Positions 22,290 to 30,165 of a stretch of 34,235 bases of DNA are shown here, in pieces; position 1 is the first letter of the stretch, and every line of letters starts with the position of its first letter. The stretch comes from a virus, in IMG/VR virus record IMGVR_UViG_3300046515_000272, positions 1 to 34,235 of that record; one strand, 5' to 3'. The position numbers and the translations under genes were made by a program. The notes below the pieces were generated by a model that saw only the letters and a list, made by a program, of their open reading frames with translations, searched no databases and was not told the origin of the DNA.

Positions 22290-23039
22290 ATGCCGTTAAT
22301 CAATGACCTGCAGGTTCTCGAACCTGGCAGCGAGGTTTTGCTTTTCGAGTTGGACGGTTCAGATTACGGCGCCGACGTCTTGCGATTCCATGGTCACTCA
22401 ATCCCGCATACTCAGGCCGAGATCATTGCGGCAGGCGATGATGCCGATCAACTGCCGGCGAAGTCGATTTGGTGGCAGGGCGAGGAGTACGGTGCCTGGC
22501 CGATGCAGATCGACGGCATCGAGGCCAACGGCGACGGGACGGCAGTGCGCCCAACATTGTCAGTCGGGAACGTGAATGGGCGAATCACAGCGCTGTGCCT
22601 CGCCTTCGAGGATCTGCTCGAGTTCAAGCTGACTATGCGGCACACGTTGGTGCGCTATATCGATGCCGTGAACTTTCCAGCGGGCAACCCAGAGGCGGAT
22701 CCCACGCAGGAATCCATCGAGGTCTGGTATTTGGACCAGAAGACCAACGAGGACGGTGAAACCGTTTCGTGGGAGTTGGCCAGCCCGGGCGATGTCGGCG
22801 GAGAGACCATCGGCAGACAGATGACCACTCTATGCCACTGGTGCCTCACCGGCGGATATCGCGGGCCGAACTGCGGTTACACAGGTCCGTACTTCGACAA
22901 GGACGGCAAGCCGACTGACAACCCTGAGCTGGACGAGTGCAACGGGCTGCTGACCTCCGGCTGCGAACCGCGCTGGGGTGCCAACAACGAATTACCTTTC
23001 GGCGGCTTCCCGGCTGTCTCGCTGATAGCCCGGAGTTGA
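22290..23039 (+). CDS. Minor tail protein, lambda gpL-like, iron-sulphur type, 249 aa
   Basis: The first 170 residues form the usual gpL-like N-terminal domain. The C-terminal part contains five cysteines at about 182, 185, 195, 217 and 225 (CHWC, NCGYTG, DECNGL, SGCEPRWG) and ends 'ELPFGGFPAV'. Lambda gpL is known to hold an iron-sulphur cluster through C-terminal cysteines, and the spacing here is consistent. The protein belongs to the tail tip. It has an ATG in AAGGATCCACC context and is followed after two bases by the gpK-like gene. Confidence 0.9.
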   Translation: MPLINDLQVLEPGSEVLLFELDGSDYGADVLRFHGHSIPHTQAEIIAAGDDADQLPAKSIWWQGEEYGAWPMQIDGIEANGDGTAVRPTLSVGNVNGRITALCLAFEDLLEFKLTMRHTLVRYIDAVNFPAGNPEADPTQESIEVWYLDQKTNEDGETVSWELASPGDVGGETIGRQMTTLCHWCLTGGYRGPNCGYTGPYFDKDGKPTDNPELDECNGLLTSGCEPRWGANNELPFGGFPAVSLIARS

Positions 23040-23041
23040 CC

Positions 23042-23797
23042 ATGCTCAAGCACATTTTGAAGGCGGTTCGGGCCCATGCCGCCTCCGAGTATCCGCGCGA
23101 GAGCTGCGGCCTGCTGATCAGCATCGGCCGCAAGCAGAAGTACATCCCGTGTCCGAACACTGCAACCGACCCGAACGAAGAGTTCCGGATTGCTCCGGAG
23201 GATTACGCTGCGGCCGAAGACCAGGGCGACGTGATCGGCATCGTTCACTCGCACCCAGACGCGACCAGCAGGCCGTCTCCGCGCGATTTGGCCATGTGCG
23301 AAGCGACCGAACTGCCTTGGCACATCTTGAGCTGGCCGGAAGGTGACCTGCGCACAATTGTGCCCACCGGCCATACGCCGCTGCTGGGTCGTCCGTTCGT
23401 GCATGGTGCCTGGGACTGCTGGCAGGTCTGCGCCGACTGGTATAAGCGCGAATGGGGCCTGGAGTTTGAATACTTCAAGCGCGAGGACGGTTGGTGGGAG
23501 CAGGCGGACGGCCCAAGTCTGTATGAGCAAGCCTACGAGGCCGCAGGCTTTCAGCGCGTTGGCACACTGCAACGCGGCGACATGATCGTCATGGAAGTAG
23601 GGCGCACCAAGCACCCGAACCATGCAGGGATCTACCTTGGCGCTGACGCAATGCTGCCAGGCGAGTCGGTTGCTGTGCACGGCGCCGGGCCTTTCCTGCT
23701 CCATCACATCTACGGCAAGCCGTCCGAGATCATTGTCTTCGGCGGGCCTTGGCATGACAGAACTCGTCTTATTCTGAGGCATGCGCATGCTACTTAG
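23042..23797 (+). CDS. Tail tip peptidase, lambda gpK-like, JAMM plus NlpC/P60, 251 aa
   Basis: The N-terminal half is a JAB/MPN metalloprotease-type domain with HSHPD at residues 69-73 and S79/D82. The C-terminal half is an NlpC/P60 cysteine peptidase-type domain with C126 in 'GAWDCWQVCADWY' and H194 in 'HPNHAGIYLG'. Both sets of catalytic residues are present. The fused form is that of lambda gpK, which is needed for tail tip assembly and may cut peptidoglycan during infection. Two unrelated cassettes follow before the gpI-like gene, which is normally adjacent. Confidence 0.92.
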   Translation: MLKHILKAVRAHAASEYPRESCGLLISIGRKQKYIPCPNTATDPNEEFRIAPEDYAAAEDQGDVIGIVHSHPDATSRPSPRDLAMCEATELPWHILSWPEGDLRTIVPTGHTPLLGRPFVHGAWDCWQVCADWYKREWGLEFEYFKREDGWWEQADGPSLYEQAYEAAGFQRVGTLQRGDMIVMEVGRTKHPNHAGIYLGADAMLPGESVAVHGAGPFLLHHIYGKPSEIIVFGGPWHDRTRLILRHAHAT

Positions 23798-23817
23798 TCT
23801 TCCATAAATTAACCGTG

Positions 23818-24405
23818 TTATGGCTGGATTTCGCCCTCGTTTATTAAGGCAGCGGCTCTCCGGGTATAATGAAAAACGCGGCTTCCTTTGCTGTTTCGGC
23901 TCACTGAGACCAAGCCCAATTGCAGGAGGGCGTCGAGGTCGTCCTCAATGAATCTTGGCTCATCGGGAGCCCATCCGCCTGTGCCATCAAGGGAATGAAA
24001 AATCGTTCCGACAGACATATGGCTTTCTAAAAGCTTTCCCGATCCACTCGACTCATAAAACTTAAGGAAAGCTAAAGCCTGCTTTGATAACAGGGCGCTG
24101 GGTTTGGTATTCGAAGCAAGCGCTTCAAAGCCCTCTATACCGCTTGTGAAGCTCGCAAGTGCGTTCTCGATTCGATCCAAGCGCTCGACAAAATCAGTCC
24201 GTTGCACGTTCAAGATGGCTTTGATGCTGACGGATGTCGCGTGGTTAGCCTCAATAGATGCCTTTAGCTCCTCTTGACCAGACTGTATCAGCCAAGTCAA
24301 AAAAGCATCAAAGTCTCTACCTGCCTCGCTGTCGCGGTTTGCTTTGTATTGCCCTATAAGGCCAACCAATGTTGCAAATGTGCCAGTAGCGGTTAACGGA
24401 TCCAT
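23818..24405 (-). CDS. Minus-strand moron of unknown function, 195 aa
   Basis: This gene is inverted relative to the tail operon and lies between the gpK and gpI homologues. The protein starts MDPLTATGTFATLVGLIGQY, a weakly hydrophobic helix, and continues with a helical middle (about 25-100) including 'LTWLIQSGQEELKASIEANH'. The C-terminal 70 residues (about 125-190) have a winged-helix look: 'DDLDALLQLGLVSVSRNSKGSRVFHYTRRA'. The N-terminal form reminds me of small adaptor domains in bacterial defence proteins, but I cannot name a family. AAGGAA lies six bases before the ATG. Lower GC, inversion and place at a tail-gene boundary indicate a lysogenic-conversion gene, possibly superinfection exclusion. 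Confidence 0.72.
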   Translation of the reverse strand: MDPLTATGTFATLVGLIGQYKANRDSEAGRDFDAFLTWLIQSGQEELKASIEANHATSVSIKAILNVQRTDFVERLDRIENALASFTSGIEGFEALASNTKPSALLSKQALAFLKFYESSGSGKLLESHMSVGTIFHSLDGTGGWAPDEPRFIEDDLDALLQLGLVSVSRNSKGSRVFHYTRRAAALINEGEIQP

Positions 24406-24479
24406 AAATCGTTCCTTTTAATGGAGGCGCAACTTTACGATCTCTGCACTCACATCAGCTACTGACCTTTTGTCCACAC

Positions 24480-24531
24480 TGGATAGGCACACAGCCCGGT
24501 GCTACCCTCGGGTCTTTCTCATTGAGGGATA
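24480..24531 (+). promoter_or_regulatory. Promoter and ribosome-site dyad of the lipoprotein gene
   Basis: TGGATA (24480-24485, four of six -35 bases) is 17 bases from TACCCT (24503-24508), which is preceded by TGC as in an extended -10 element. CCCTC (24505-24509) is the inverse of GAGGG (24524-24528), which is the ribosome site; TA outside each arm extends the pairing past one bulge. The leader from a start near 24515 would lack the left arm. Confidence 0.5.
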
Positions 24532-24534
24532 ATC

Positions 24535-24879
24535 ATGCGAATTTTGATAGGGGCGCTGGCTGTTGCCCTGTTGGCGGGATGCGTGTCGCCAAGTGATTTG
24601 AAGACGAACAAGCCCACCACCAGTGCAAGCACGAAGAAGTCGCCGAAGGAATACACGCTCTGTGTTTACCCGAAGTGGCAGGACGCTCGCTCTGAGGCAG
24701 TGATGTCTGAAACGTCAGACGGATATCGCATTGTGATTGGCGCGATGCAGCTGACTGATGAGCTAGTCGAGGTCAGCAAGTCTGGCGCTGGCAGTCGAGT
24801 TAATTTCTATCAGAGGGTCGCGTGGATGCCCGGTGTGGGGCGAACGGCGATCGAAGAGGCGGTTAAAGACTGCCTCTGA
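24535..24879 (+). CDS. Small lipoprotein moron, 114 aa
   Basis: A lipoprotein signal (MRILIGALAVALLAGCVSPS) has the lipobox LLAGC with the cysteine at residue 16. The mature part has a disordered Thr/Ser/Lys stretch, then a compact domain with 'YTLCVYPKWQDARSEAVM' and a terminal cysteine (VKDCL). Its own promoter, a following terminator, and a divergent minus-strand neighbour show that it is an inserted unit and not a tail protein. Surface lipoproteins of this sort can block superinfection, as known for other phages; for this one it is conjecture. Confidence 0.72.
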   Translation: MRILIGALAVALLAGCVSPSDLKTNKPTTSASTKKSPKEYTLCVYPKWQDARSEAVMSETSDGYRIVIGAMQLTDELVEVSKSGAGSRVNFYQRVAWMPGVGRTAIEEAVKDCL

Positions 24880-24887
24880 CCCAAACC

Positions 24888-24908
24888 AGCCACCTTCGGG
24901 TGGCTTTT
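24888..24908 (+). terminator. Terminator with TTCG loop
   Basis: AGCCACC pairs with GGTGGCT around the stable TTCG tetraloop and is followed by TTTTCTTTT. It closes the lipoprotein unit and lies just ahead of the gpI-like gene's GAGGGGG ribosome site. Confidence 0.85.
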
Positions 24909-24928
24909 CTTTTGAGGGGGAAATGTCC

Positions 24929-25519
24929 ATGACTGTGGCTTCATACAGCCCGATGACCACAATTTTTCTGTCTGGCTCGCTGGCCAAAAAGTTCGGGCGC
25001 ACGCATCGCCGCCAGATTGACTCGGGCCAAGTATGGGAAGCGTTCAAGGCTCTCAAGGCGACCTTGGCCGGATTTGATGAGGAGATTAAACGCCTCGACC
25101 GGCTGGGCATGCGATTTGCGATTTACCGCAACCGGAAGAACGAAGCCACTGATGCATTCGACCTCGGCGGAACTCGCGAACTGCGAATCGTCCCGGTCGT
25201 GTCCGGGAGCAAGCGTGCTGGCATCCTTCAAACCATCATCGGCGCCGTGATCTTCGTGGCGTCGTTCTTCGTGCCAGGCATGCAGGGGTGGGGGCAGTCG
25301 CTCGGCGCCTCATTGGTACTTGGTGGCGTTATTCAAATGCTCAGTCCTCAGTCTTCTGGACTCAAGCAAAGCGCCGCGCCTGAAAACCTGCCGTCCTACG
25401 CATTCGGCTCAGCCCGCAATACCACTGCCAGTGGCAACCCGGTCCCTATCTGTATCGGCCGCAGGCGCTGGGGTGGCGCGATCATTTCTGCATCGATCTA
25501 CGCCGAAGACAAAACCTAA
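24929..25519 (+). CDS. Tail assembly protein, lambda gpI-like, 196 aa
   Basis: The family form is clear: 'FLSGSLAKKFGRTHRRQIDSG' at the N-terminus, 'RRKNEATDAF'-type middle (here NRKNEATDAF), a hydrophobic pair of spans (about 96-145; ILQTIIGAVIFVASFFVPGM) and 'SYAFGSARNTTASGNPVPICIG' before the end. ATG 24929 has GAGGGGG eight bases upstream, while ATG 24923 in frame is only two bases from it, so I prefer 24929. Lambda gpI acts with gpJ, gpK and gpL in building the tail tip. A palindrome and a terminator-like hairpin separate it from gpJ. Confidence 0.88.
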   Translation: MTVASYSPMTTIFLSGSLAKKFGRTHRRQIDSGQVWEAFKALKATLAGFDEEIKRLDRLGMRFAIYRNRKNEATDAFDLGGTRELRIVPVVSGSKRAGILQTIIGAVIFVASFFVPGMQGWGQSLGASLVLGGVIQMLSPQSSGLKQSAAPENLPSYAFGSARNTTASGNPVPICIGRRRWGGAIISASIYAEDKT

Positions 25520-25531
25520 TTCCTGAATTAG
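25516..25531 (+). repeat. Palindrome at the end of the gpI-like gene
   Basis: CTAATTC and GAATTAG form a seven-base inverted repeat with two bases between. It overlaps the TAA of the gpI-like gene and is followed eight bases later by a GC-rich hairpin, so the two hairpins are arranged in tandem. Confidence 0.6.
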
Positions 25532-25538
25532 AAGACCG

Positions 25539-25560
25539 ACCGCCGATTGGCGGTTTTTTT
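25539..25560 (+). terminator. Terminator-like hairpin ahead of gpJ
   Basis: ACCGCC pairs with GGCGGT around GATT and is followed by seven T's. The ribosome site TGGAGAAAA begins only six bases after the last T, with the J start at 25577. The same order occurs before the gene at 32281. Confidence 0.8.
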
Positions 25561-25576
25561 ATGCCTGGAGAAAAGC

Positions 25577-28500
25577 ATGGGCGCAGCTGAGAGAATCGAT
25601 ATCACCGGAGCCAAAGGCGGAAGCAGCAGTCCAAAGGCTCCGATTGAGGCTGTGGATAGCCTGCGCTCTACCAACTTGGCCAAGATCCTGATCGCAGTGG
25701 GCGAGGGTGAATTCGATGGCACGCCGACTGCTGCGAACATCTACTTGGACAACACGCCAATCAACGATGCCAGCGGCAACGTCAACTTTCCAAACGTGAA
25801 ATGGGAGTGGCGTACCGGCGCCGTAGATCAGCCCTACATCCCAGGTATTCCATCGGTCGAGAACGAAACAACCGTCAACGTCGAGCTTCGCAGCGACACC
25901 GCGTGGGTGCGTTCGCTAACCAACACCCAGCTTTCTGCCGTACGCCTGCGTTTTGCATGGCCGGCACTCCAGCAGCAGGACGACAACGGCAACGTAGGCG
26001 GCTACCGCATTGAATACGCGATCGATATCGCGACTGACGGCGGCGCCTATCAGCAGGTCCTCGATGAGGCGGTCGACGGCAAGACGACCACCCGTTATGA
26101 GCGGTCGCGCCGTATCGATTTGCCGTCGGCCACCACTGGATGGCAGATCCGCGTGCGCCGCATCACGCCGAACCAGAACACCAACAAAATCGCAGACACG
26201 ATGCTGGTCGCCGGCTATACCGAAGTCATCGACGCGAAACTGCGCTACCCAAACACCGCTCTTCTTTACATCGAGTTCGACGCCGAGCAGTTCACCAACA
26301 TTCCGGCGGTGACGGTAGACTGCAACGGGCGTAAGTGGCAGGTGCCGAGCAACTATGACCCGGTTGCGCGCACGTATTCAGGTGTGTGGGACGGCACATT
26401 CAAATCGGCGTGGACCAATAACCCGGCATGGGTAACCTTCGGGGTCTGCACCGTTGACCGATTCGGCCTGGGCAAGCGCATCAAGCCCTTTATGGTCGAC
26501 AAGTGGGAGCTGTACCGGATCGCCCAGTACTGCGACCAGTTGGTGCCAAACGGTGTAGGCGGGCAGGAGCCGCGCTTCCTCTGTGACATGAACCTGCAAG
26601 GCAAGGCCGAAGCCTGGACGCTGCTGCGCGACATCTCTGCGATCTATCGTGGCATGACGTACTGGGCCGAAGGCCAGATCGTGATGCAAGCCGACATGCC
26701 GCGCGCGCAGGATATCGATTACGTTTTCACCCGCGCGAACGTGATCGATGGCAAGTTCTCGTACGGCAGTGCGTCGACGAAGACCCGGTACACCCGGGCT
26801 ATCGTCAGCTACGACAACCCGGCGAACAACTACGACACCGACGTAACTGCTTTCGCCGATCCTGAGCTGCAACGTCGCTTTGGTGACAAGCCTGTCGAGA
26901 TCAGCGCGATCGGCTGCACCCGCGCGTCTGAAGCGCAGCGCCGCGGTAAATGGGCGGTGATGAGCAACAACCAGGACCGGACCGTTACGTTCAAGACCGG
27001 TATGGAGGGCGAAATCCCTCTGCCTGGCTACATCATCCCGATCGCTGACTCGCTGCTGGCAGGTCGCGAAATTGGCGGCCGTATTTCTGCCGCCGCCGGA
27101 CGCGTCGTGACGCTGGACCGAGATACCCTAGCCAAGGCTGGGGATCGTCTCATCATCAACCTGCCGAGCGGAAAGGCTGAAGGCCGTACGGTTCAGTCTG
27201 TTGCCGGTCGCGCGGTGACGCTGACCACGGCTTACAGCGAAACGCCGGCGCCGCAGCTTCAATGGGCGTTGGATGCCGATGACCTAGCAATACCGCTGTA
27301 CCGCGTCCTGAGCAGAAAGCGGACGACCGAAGGTGATTACGAGTTCGCAGCACTGCAATTCGAGCCCGGCAAGTTCGCTTTCATCGACACCGGCGCGCGT
27401 CTGGAAGAGCGGCCGATCAGCGTCATTCCGATTACTGTGGTTCCGGCGCCGCCGAGCGTCACGCTTACATCGACCACTGCCATTGCTCAAGGGTTGGCCG
27501 TCACCACGATGACGATCACCTGGCCTGCGGTAAATGGCGCTGTGGCCTACGACGTCGAGTGGCGCAAGGACAACGGCAACTGGATCAAGGTGCAGCGCAC
27601 CGGGATGACCAGTGTGGACATCACCGGCATTTACCGCGGGGCGTACCTAGCCCGGGTGCGTGCGGTGAGCGCCTACGATATCTCGTCGATCTGGCGTAGC
27701 TCCATCCTGACCCAGCTCAATGGCAAGGAAGGGTTGCCGCCGGCGGTGACGTCGCTCACAGCCATTCCGCTGATCTTTGGCATTCACCTGAAATGGACTT
27801 TCCCACCAGGTGCGGATGACACACAACGGACGGAGATCTGGTACAGCCCGAACACCGCGCTGGAATCCGCAACGAAGCTCAGCGATCTGGCCTACCCGCA
27901 GTCCGAGTACAACATGCAGGGCCTGCTGGCGGGCGTGACGTTCTTCTTCTGGGCGAGACTGGTGGACCGGACCGGCAACATTGGTCCGCGGTATCCGACT
28001 GGCATCGGTGTGATGGGGCAGAGCAGCTCAGAAGCCGGGCCTATTCTCGACATGATCGCTGGTCAGATCGGTGAGACGGAGCTCGGGCAGGAGCTGCAGG
28101 ACAAAATCGACAAGATCGACGACCTGCAAGAGCAGATCGACGCGCTGGATGGGCTGAAAGCCTACGACCCGAATCAGACCTATCTGAAAGGTCAGATGAA
28201 CGTCGTGGATGGGCGGATCTTCCAGGCCGAGCAGGATGTTCCGGTAAACACGCCGCCACCAAACACTGCGTACTGGAATGACGTCGGCGACCTGCTGGAG
28301 ACGGCAAACGGCCTGGCTGAACAGGTGTCCACGCACGAAACTGAAATCACCGAGATCAACGGCGTGCTCACCTCGCAGGCTTCGGCCTTACAGGTGCTGC
28401 GCGCGGCGAGCCGCGATGACGACGGGGAGGGCGATGCTATCGATGCCCTGCGTGGCTGGAACGCGACCGCAAGCTTTGCCCAAGAGGTCAAGGTTCGCAC

Positions 28501-29140
28501 GACGCAGAACAGCGCGCTCGCCCAGCAGTTGACCACGCTTGACGCGACGGTGGGCGAGAACGAGGCCAGCCTCACTACGTTGACTCAGACGGTGGCCACC
28601 GACAAAGAAGCCACCGCGCTGGCGATCCAGCAGTTGCATGTCGACGTCGACGACAACTCGGCCGACATTCAGACCCAGTCCCAGGCCATTGCCACCATCG
28701 ACGGCAAGGTAAGCACGTCCTGGTCGGTGAAGATGCAGGTCACGGCGAACGGTCAATACGTCGCGGCTGGCATCGGGCTTGGCATCGAGAACGGCCCGGC
28801 AGGTTTGCAAAGCCAGTTCCTGGTGTCGGCCGATCGATTTGCGGTGGTCAACACTATTGCCGGTGGCGCGATTGCCGTGCCGTTCGCTGTTCAGGGCGGT
28901 CAGGTCTTTATCAACCAGGCGTTCATCCAGGACGGCACGATCACCAACGCCAAGATCGGCAGCTTCATCAGCTCGACCAACTACGTTCAGGGACAAACGG
29001 GCTGGCGCCTGAACAAGGACGGGACGCTGGAGATCAACGGAGCGGTCGCAGGGCAGGGGCGTTTGGTCGTGAACAACCAGTACGTCGCGGTCTACGACGC
29101 AAATAACGTGCTTCGGGTGAAGCTTGGGAACCTAGCATGA
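25577..29140 (+). CDS. Tail tip host-specificity protein, lambda gpJ-like, 1187 aa
   Basis: The start MGAAERIDITGAKGGSSSPK is the usual gpJ opening. The N-terminal 600 residues form the tail hub (with 'CDQLVPNGVGGQEPRF' and 'AIYRGMTYWAEGQIVMQ'); about 640-820 hold fibronectin type III-like segments (PPSVTLTSTTAI, WPAVNGAVAYDVEW); then a coiled segment, a small carbohydrate-binding-like module (about 865-895; AYDPNQTYLKGQMNVVDGRI) and a DUF1983-type C-terminus (GIGLGIENGPAGLQSQFLV). The end of J binds the host receptor in lambda. I chose 25577 because TGGAGAAAA precedes it; the frame's upstream extension falls in the hairpin. Confidence 0.93.
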   Translation: MGAAERIDITGAKGGSSSPKAPIEAVDSLRSTNLAKILIAVGEGEFDGTPTAANIYLDNTPINDASGNVNFPNVKWEWRTGAVDQPYIPGIPSVENETTVNVELRSDTAWVRSLTNTQLSAVRLRFAWPALQQQDDNGNVGGYRIEYAIDIATDGGAYQQVLDEAVDGKTTTRYERSRRIDLPSATTGWQIRVRRITPNQNTNKIADTMLVAGYTEVIDAKLRYPNTALLYIEFDAEQFTNIPAVTVDCNGRKWQVPSNYDPVARTYSGVWDGTFKSAWTNNPAWVTFGVCTVDRFGLGKRIKPFMVDKWELYRIAQYCDQLVPNGVGGQEPRFLCDMNLQGKAEAWTLLRDISAIYRGMTYWAEGQIVMQADMPRAQDIDYVFTRANVIDGKFSYGSASTKTRYTRAIVSYDNPANNYDTDVTAFADPELQRRFGDKPVEISAIGCTRASEAQRRGKWAVMSNNQDRTVTFKTGMEGEIPLPGYIIPIADSLLAGREIGGRISAAAGRVVTLDRDTLAKAGDRLIINLPSGKAEGRTVQSVAGRAVTLTTAYSETPAPQLQWALDADDLAIPLYRVLSRKRTTEGDYEFAALQFEPGKFAFIDTGARLEERPISVIPITVVPAPPSVTLTSTTAIAQGLAVTTMTITWPAVNGAVAYDVEWRKDNGNWIKVQRTGMTSVDITGIYRGAYLARVRAVSAYDISSIWRSSILTQLNGKEGLPPAVTSLTAIPLIFGIHLKWTFPPGADDTQRTEIWYSPNTALESATKLSDLAYPQSEYNMQGLLAGVTFFFWARLVDRTGNIGPRYPTGIGVMGQSSSEAGPILDMIAGQIGETELGQELQDKIDKIDDLQEQIDALDGLKAYDPNQTYLKGQMNVVDGRIFQAEQDVPVNTPPPNTAYWNDVGDLLETANGLAEQVSTHETEITEINGVLTSQASALQVLRAASRDDDGEGDAIDALRGWNATASFAQEVKVRTTQNSALAQQLTTLDATVGENEASLTTLTQTVATDKEATALAIQQLHVDVDDNSADIQTQSQAIATIDGKVSTSWSVKMQVTANGQYVAAGIGLGIENGPAGLQSQFLVSADRFAVVNTIAGGAIAVPFAVQGGQVFINQAFIQDGTITNAKIGSFISSTNYVQGQTGWRLNKDGTLEINGAVAGQGRLVVNNQYVAVYDANNVLRVKLGNLA

Positions 29141-29463
29141 GTTATGGGATGAGGATATGGGGGGCGGATGGCGCCCTTCAGATTGACGAAAACTCATTCA
29201 CCATGCGCATTGCCGCTTCGTACCTAGTGACTTTCACGGGAGGCACAAAGCAATCGCAGACCTTCTCGGCGCCAGGATGTAACACGGGCAATGCTGTTGC
29301 CGTGCTGGTGCCTGTCGCCGCATACAACGCGCAAGCGCGGCAGCACAAGGCGGTACTTGCTGATGACGGCACTGTGACTGTTTACAACTACCTCACGGAA
29401 AACCCTGCAATCCCCAATATTTCGAACGGAACCATGCGTTTGATGATCGTGAGGTTTCAATGA
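29137..29463 (+). CDS. Tail-tip associated protein (DUF6453-like), 108 aa
   Basis: The opening MSYGMRIWGADGALQIDENSF, the later 'YLVTFTGGTKQSQTF' and ending 'NGTMRLMIVRF' are typical of the small DUF6453 proteins encoded after J in lambdoid phages. It overlaps the J stop by four bases (ATGA) and the next gene similarly. The next gene starts with a similar phrase (MSFGLQFTNTSGVV), suggesting that the two derive from a duplicated family. A role in tail tip or fibre attachment is likely, but not shown. Confidence 0.72.
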   Translation: MSYGMRIWGADGALQIDENSFTMRIAASYLVTFTGGTKQSQTFSAPGCNTGNAVAVLVPVAAYNAQARQHKAVLADDGTVTVYNYLTENPAIPNISNGTMRLMIVRFQ

Positions 29464-30152
29464 GTTTCGGCCTACAGTTCACCAACACCAGCGGCGTGGT
29501 TACGCTGGATTCAGAGTTTGCCAGGATGTGCGTTATTGCGTCGGGCAGCCTGAACAACAACGGTAGCTCTGATCGAAACTCAACCAATATGTTCGGGGTC
29601 ACGATAACCACCCAAGAGCCGCCCCTGATCTTTATCAAACCGGCTAACCCCAACAACGGTTGGGCCGTTAGCATGAATACGTTCATGCCCATTGGCTCAC
29701 CCGGGGCATGGACGGGATTTCAGATCATATCGACGTATGTTCAGTCGCCAATCTTCGCGCAGGGGGAATGGTTCGCGTGCCAGTTTGGAGCGATCCCATC
29801 TGCCGCATACGGCCTGCGGTTATGGGATGGGGCCGGAAATGTTCTGTTTGACTCCGGAACACCTGCCGCCGTATTCACCCGGGCTGCGCAGAATTGGTCT
29901 TTTGTAAAGATCGAATCAACCCCGACAACATCACTTCGCCGTTACTACTCGACACCGTTCAATTTCGCCACCGGCGAATATCAGATGGTCAACCAGTTCG
30001 GAATGACCATGCTGTCCAACGACAATATCGGAAGGGCAATTTCAACTTGGTGGGATTGGCCGACCAACACGCTATGGGCAGTAACGGAAGGTTTCAGCAA
30101 CCCTGCTGAGTTTCAAATACCGGCCTTGTTCGCTAAACGAAACGTAAATTAA
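29460..30152 (+). CDS. Second DUF6453-like tail-tip protein, 230 aa
   Basis: This protein begins MSFGLQFTNTSGVVTLDSEF and has 'WFACQFGAIPSAAYGLRLWDGAGNVLFDSG', split by a short turn, which is the repeated 'YGLRLWDxxGxxxFDS' feature of the family. It is strand-rich and Trp/Asn-rich, as expected for a fibre or receptor-binding part. The start overlaps the preceding stop (ATGA). It is about twice the length of the first member, so it probably has an additional C-terminal domain with 'TPTTSLRRYYSTPFNFATGE'. Confidence 0.72.
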   Translation: MSFGLQFTNTSGVVTLDSEFARMCVIASGSLNNNGSSDRNSTNMFGVTITTQEPPLIFIKPANPNNGWAVSMNTFMPIGSPGAWTGFQIISTYVQSPIFAQGEWFACQFGAIPSAAYGLRLWDGAGNVLFDSGTPAAVFTRAAQNWSFVKIESTPTTSLRRYYSTPFNFATGEYQMVNQFGMTMLSNDNIGRAISTWWDWPTNTLWAVTEGFSNPAEFQIPALFAKRNVN

Positions 30153-30165
30153 GAGAGAGCACTCT

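Noticed and set aside
22877-23788. Minus-strand frame of 303 codons
   Set aside because: It mirrors the gpK-like gene, whose catalytic motifs are intact on the plus strand.
23802-23823. CCATAA/TTATGG inverted repeat between the convergent gpK and 195-aa genes as a two-way terminator
   Set aside because: The stem is only six AT-rich pairs with no T tract, too weak to call a terminator.
24405-24441. Dyad ATCGT/ACGAT between a TAAAGT element and the ribosome site of the minus-strand 195-aa gene
   Set aside because: The layout is like the other insertion genes, but only five pairs match and no -35 is visible; I do not use it as support.
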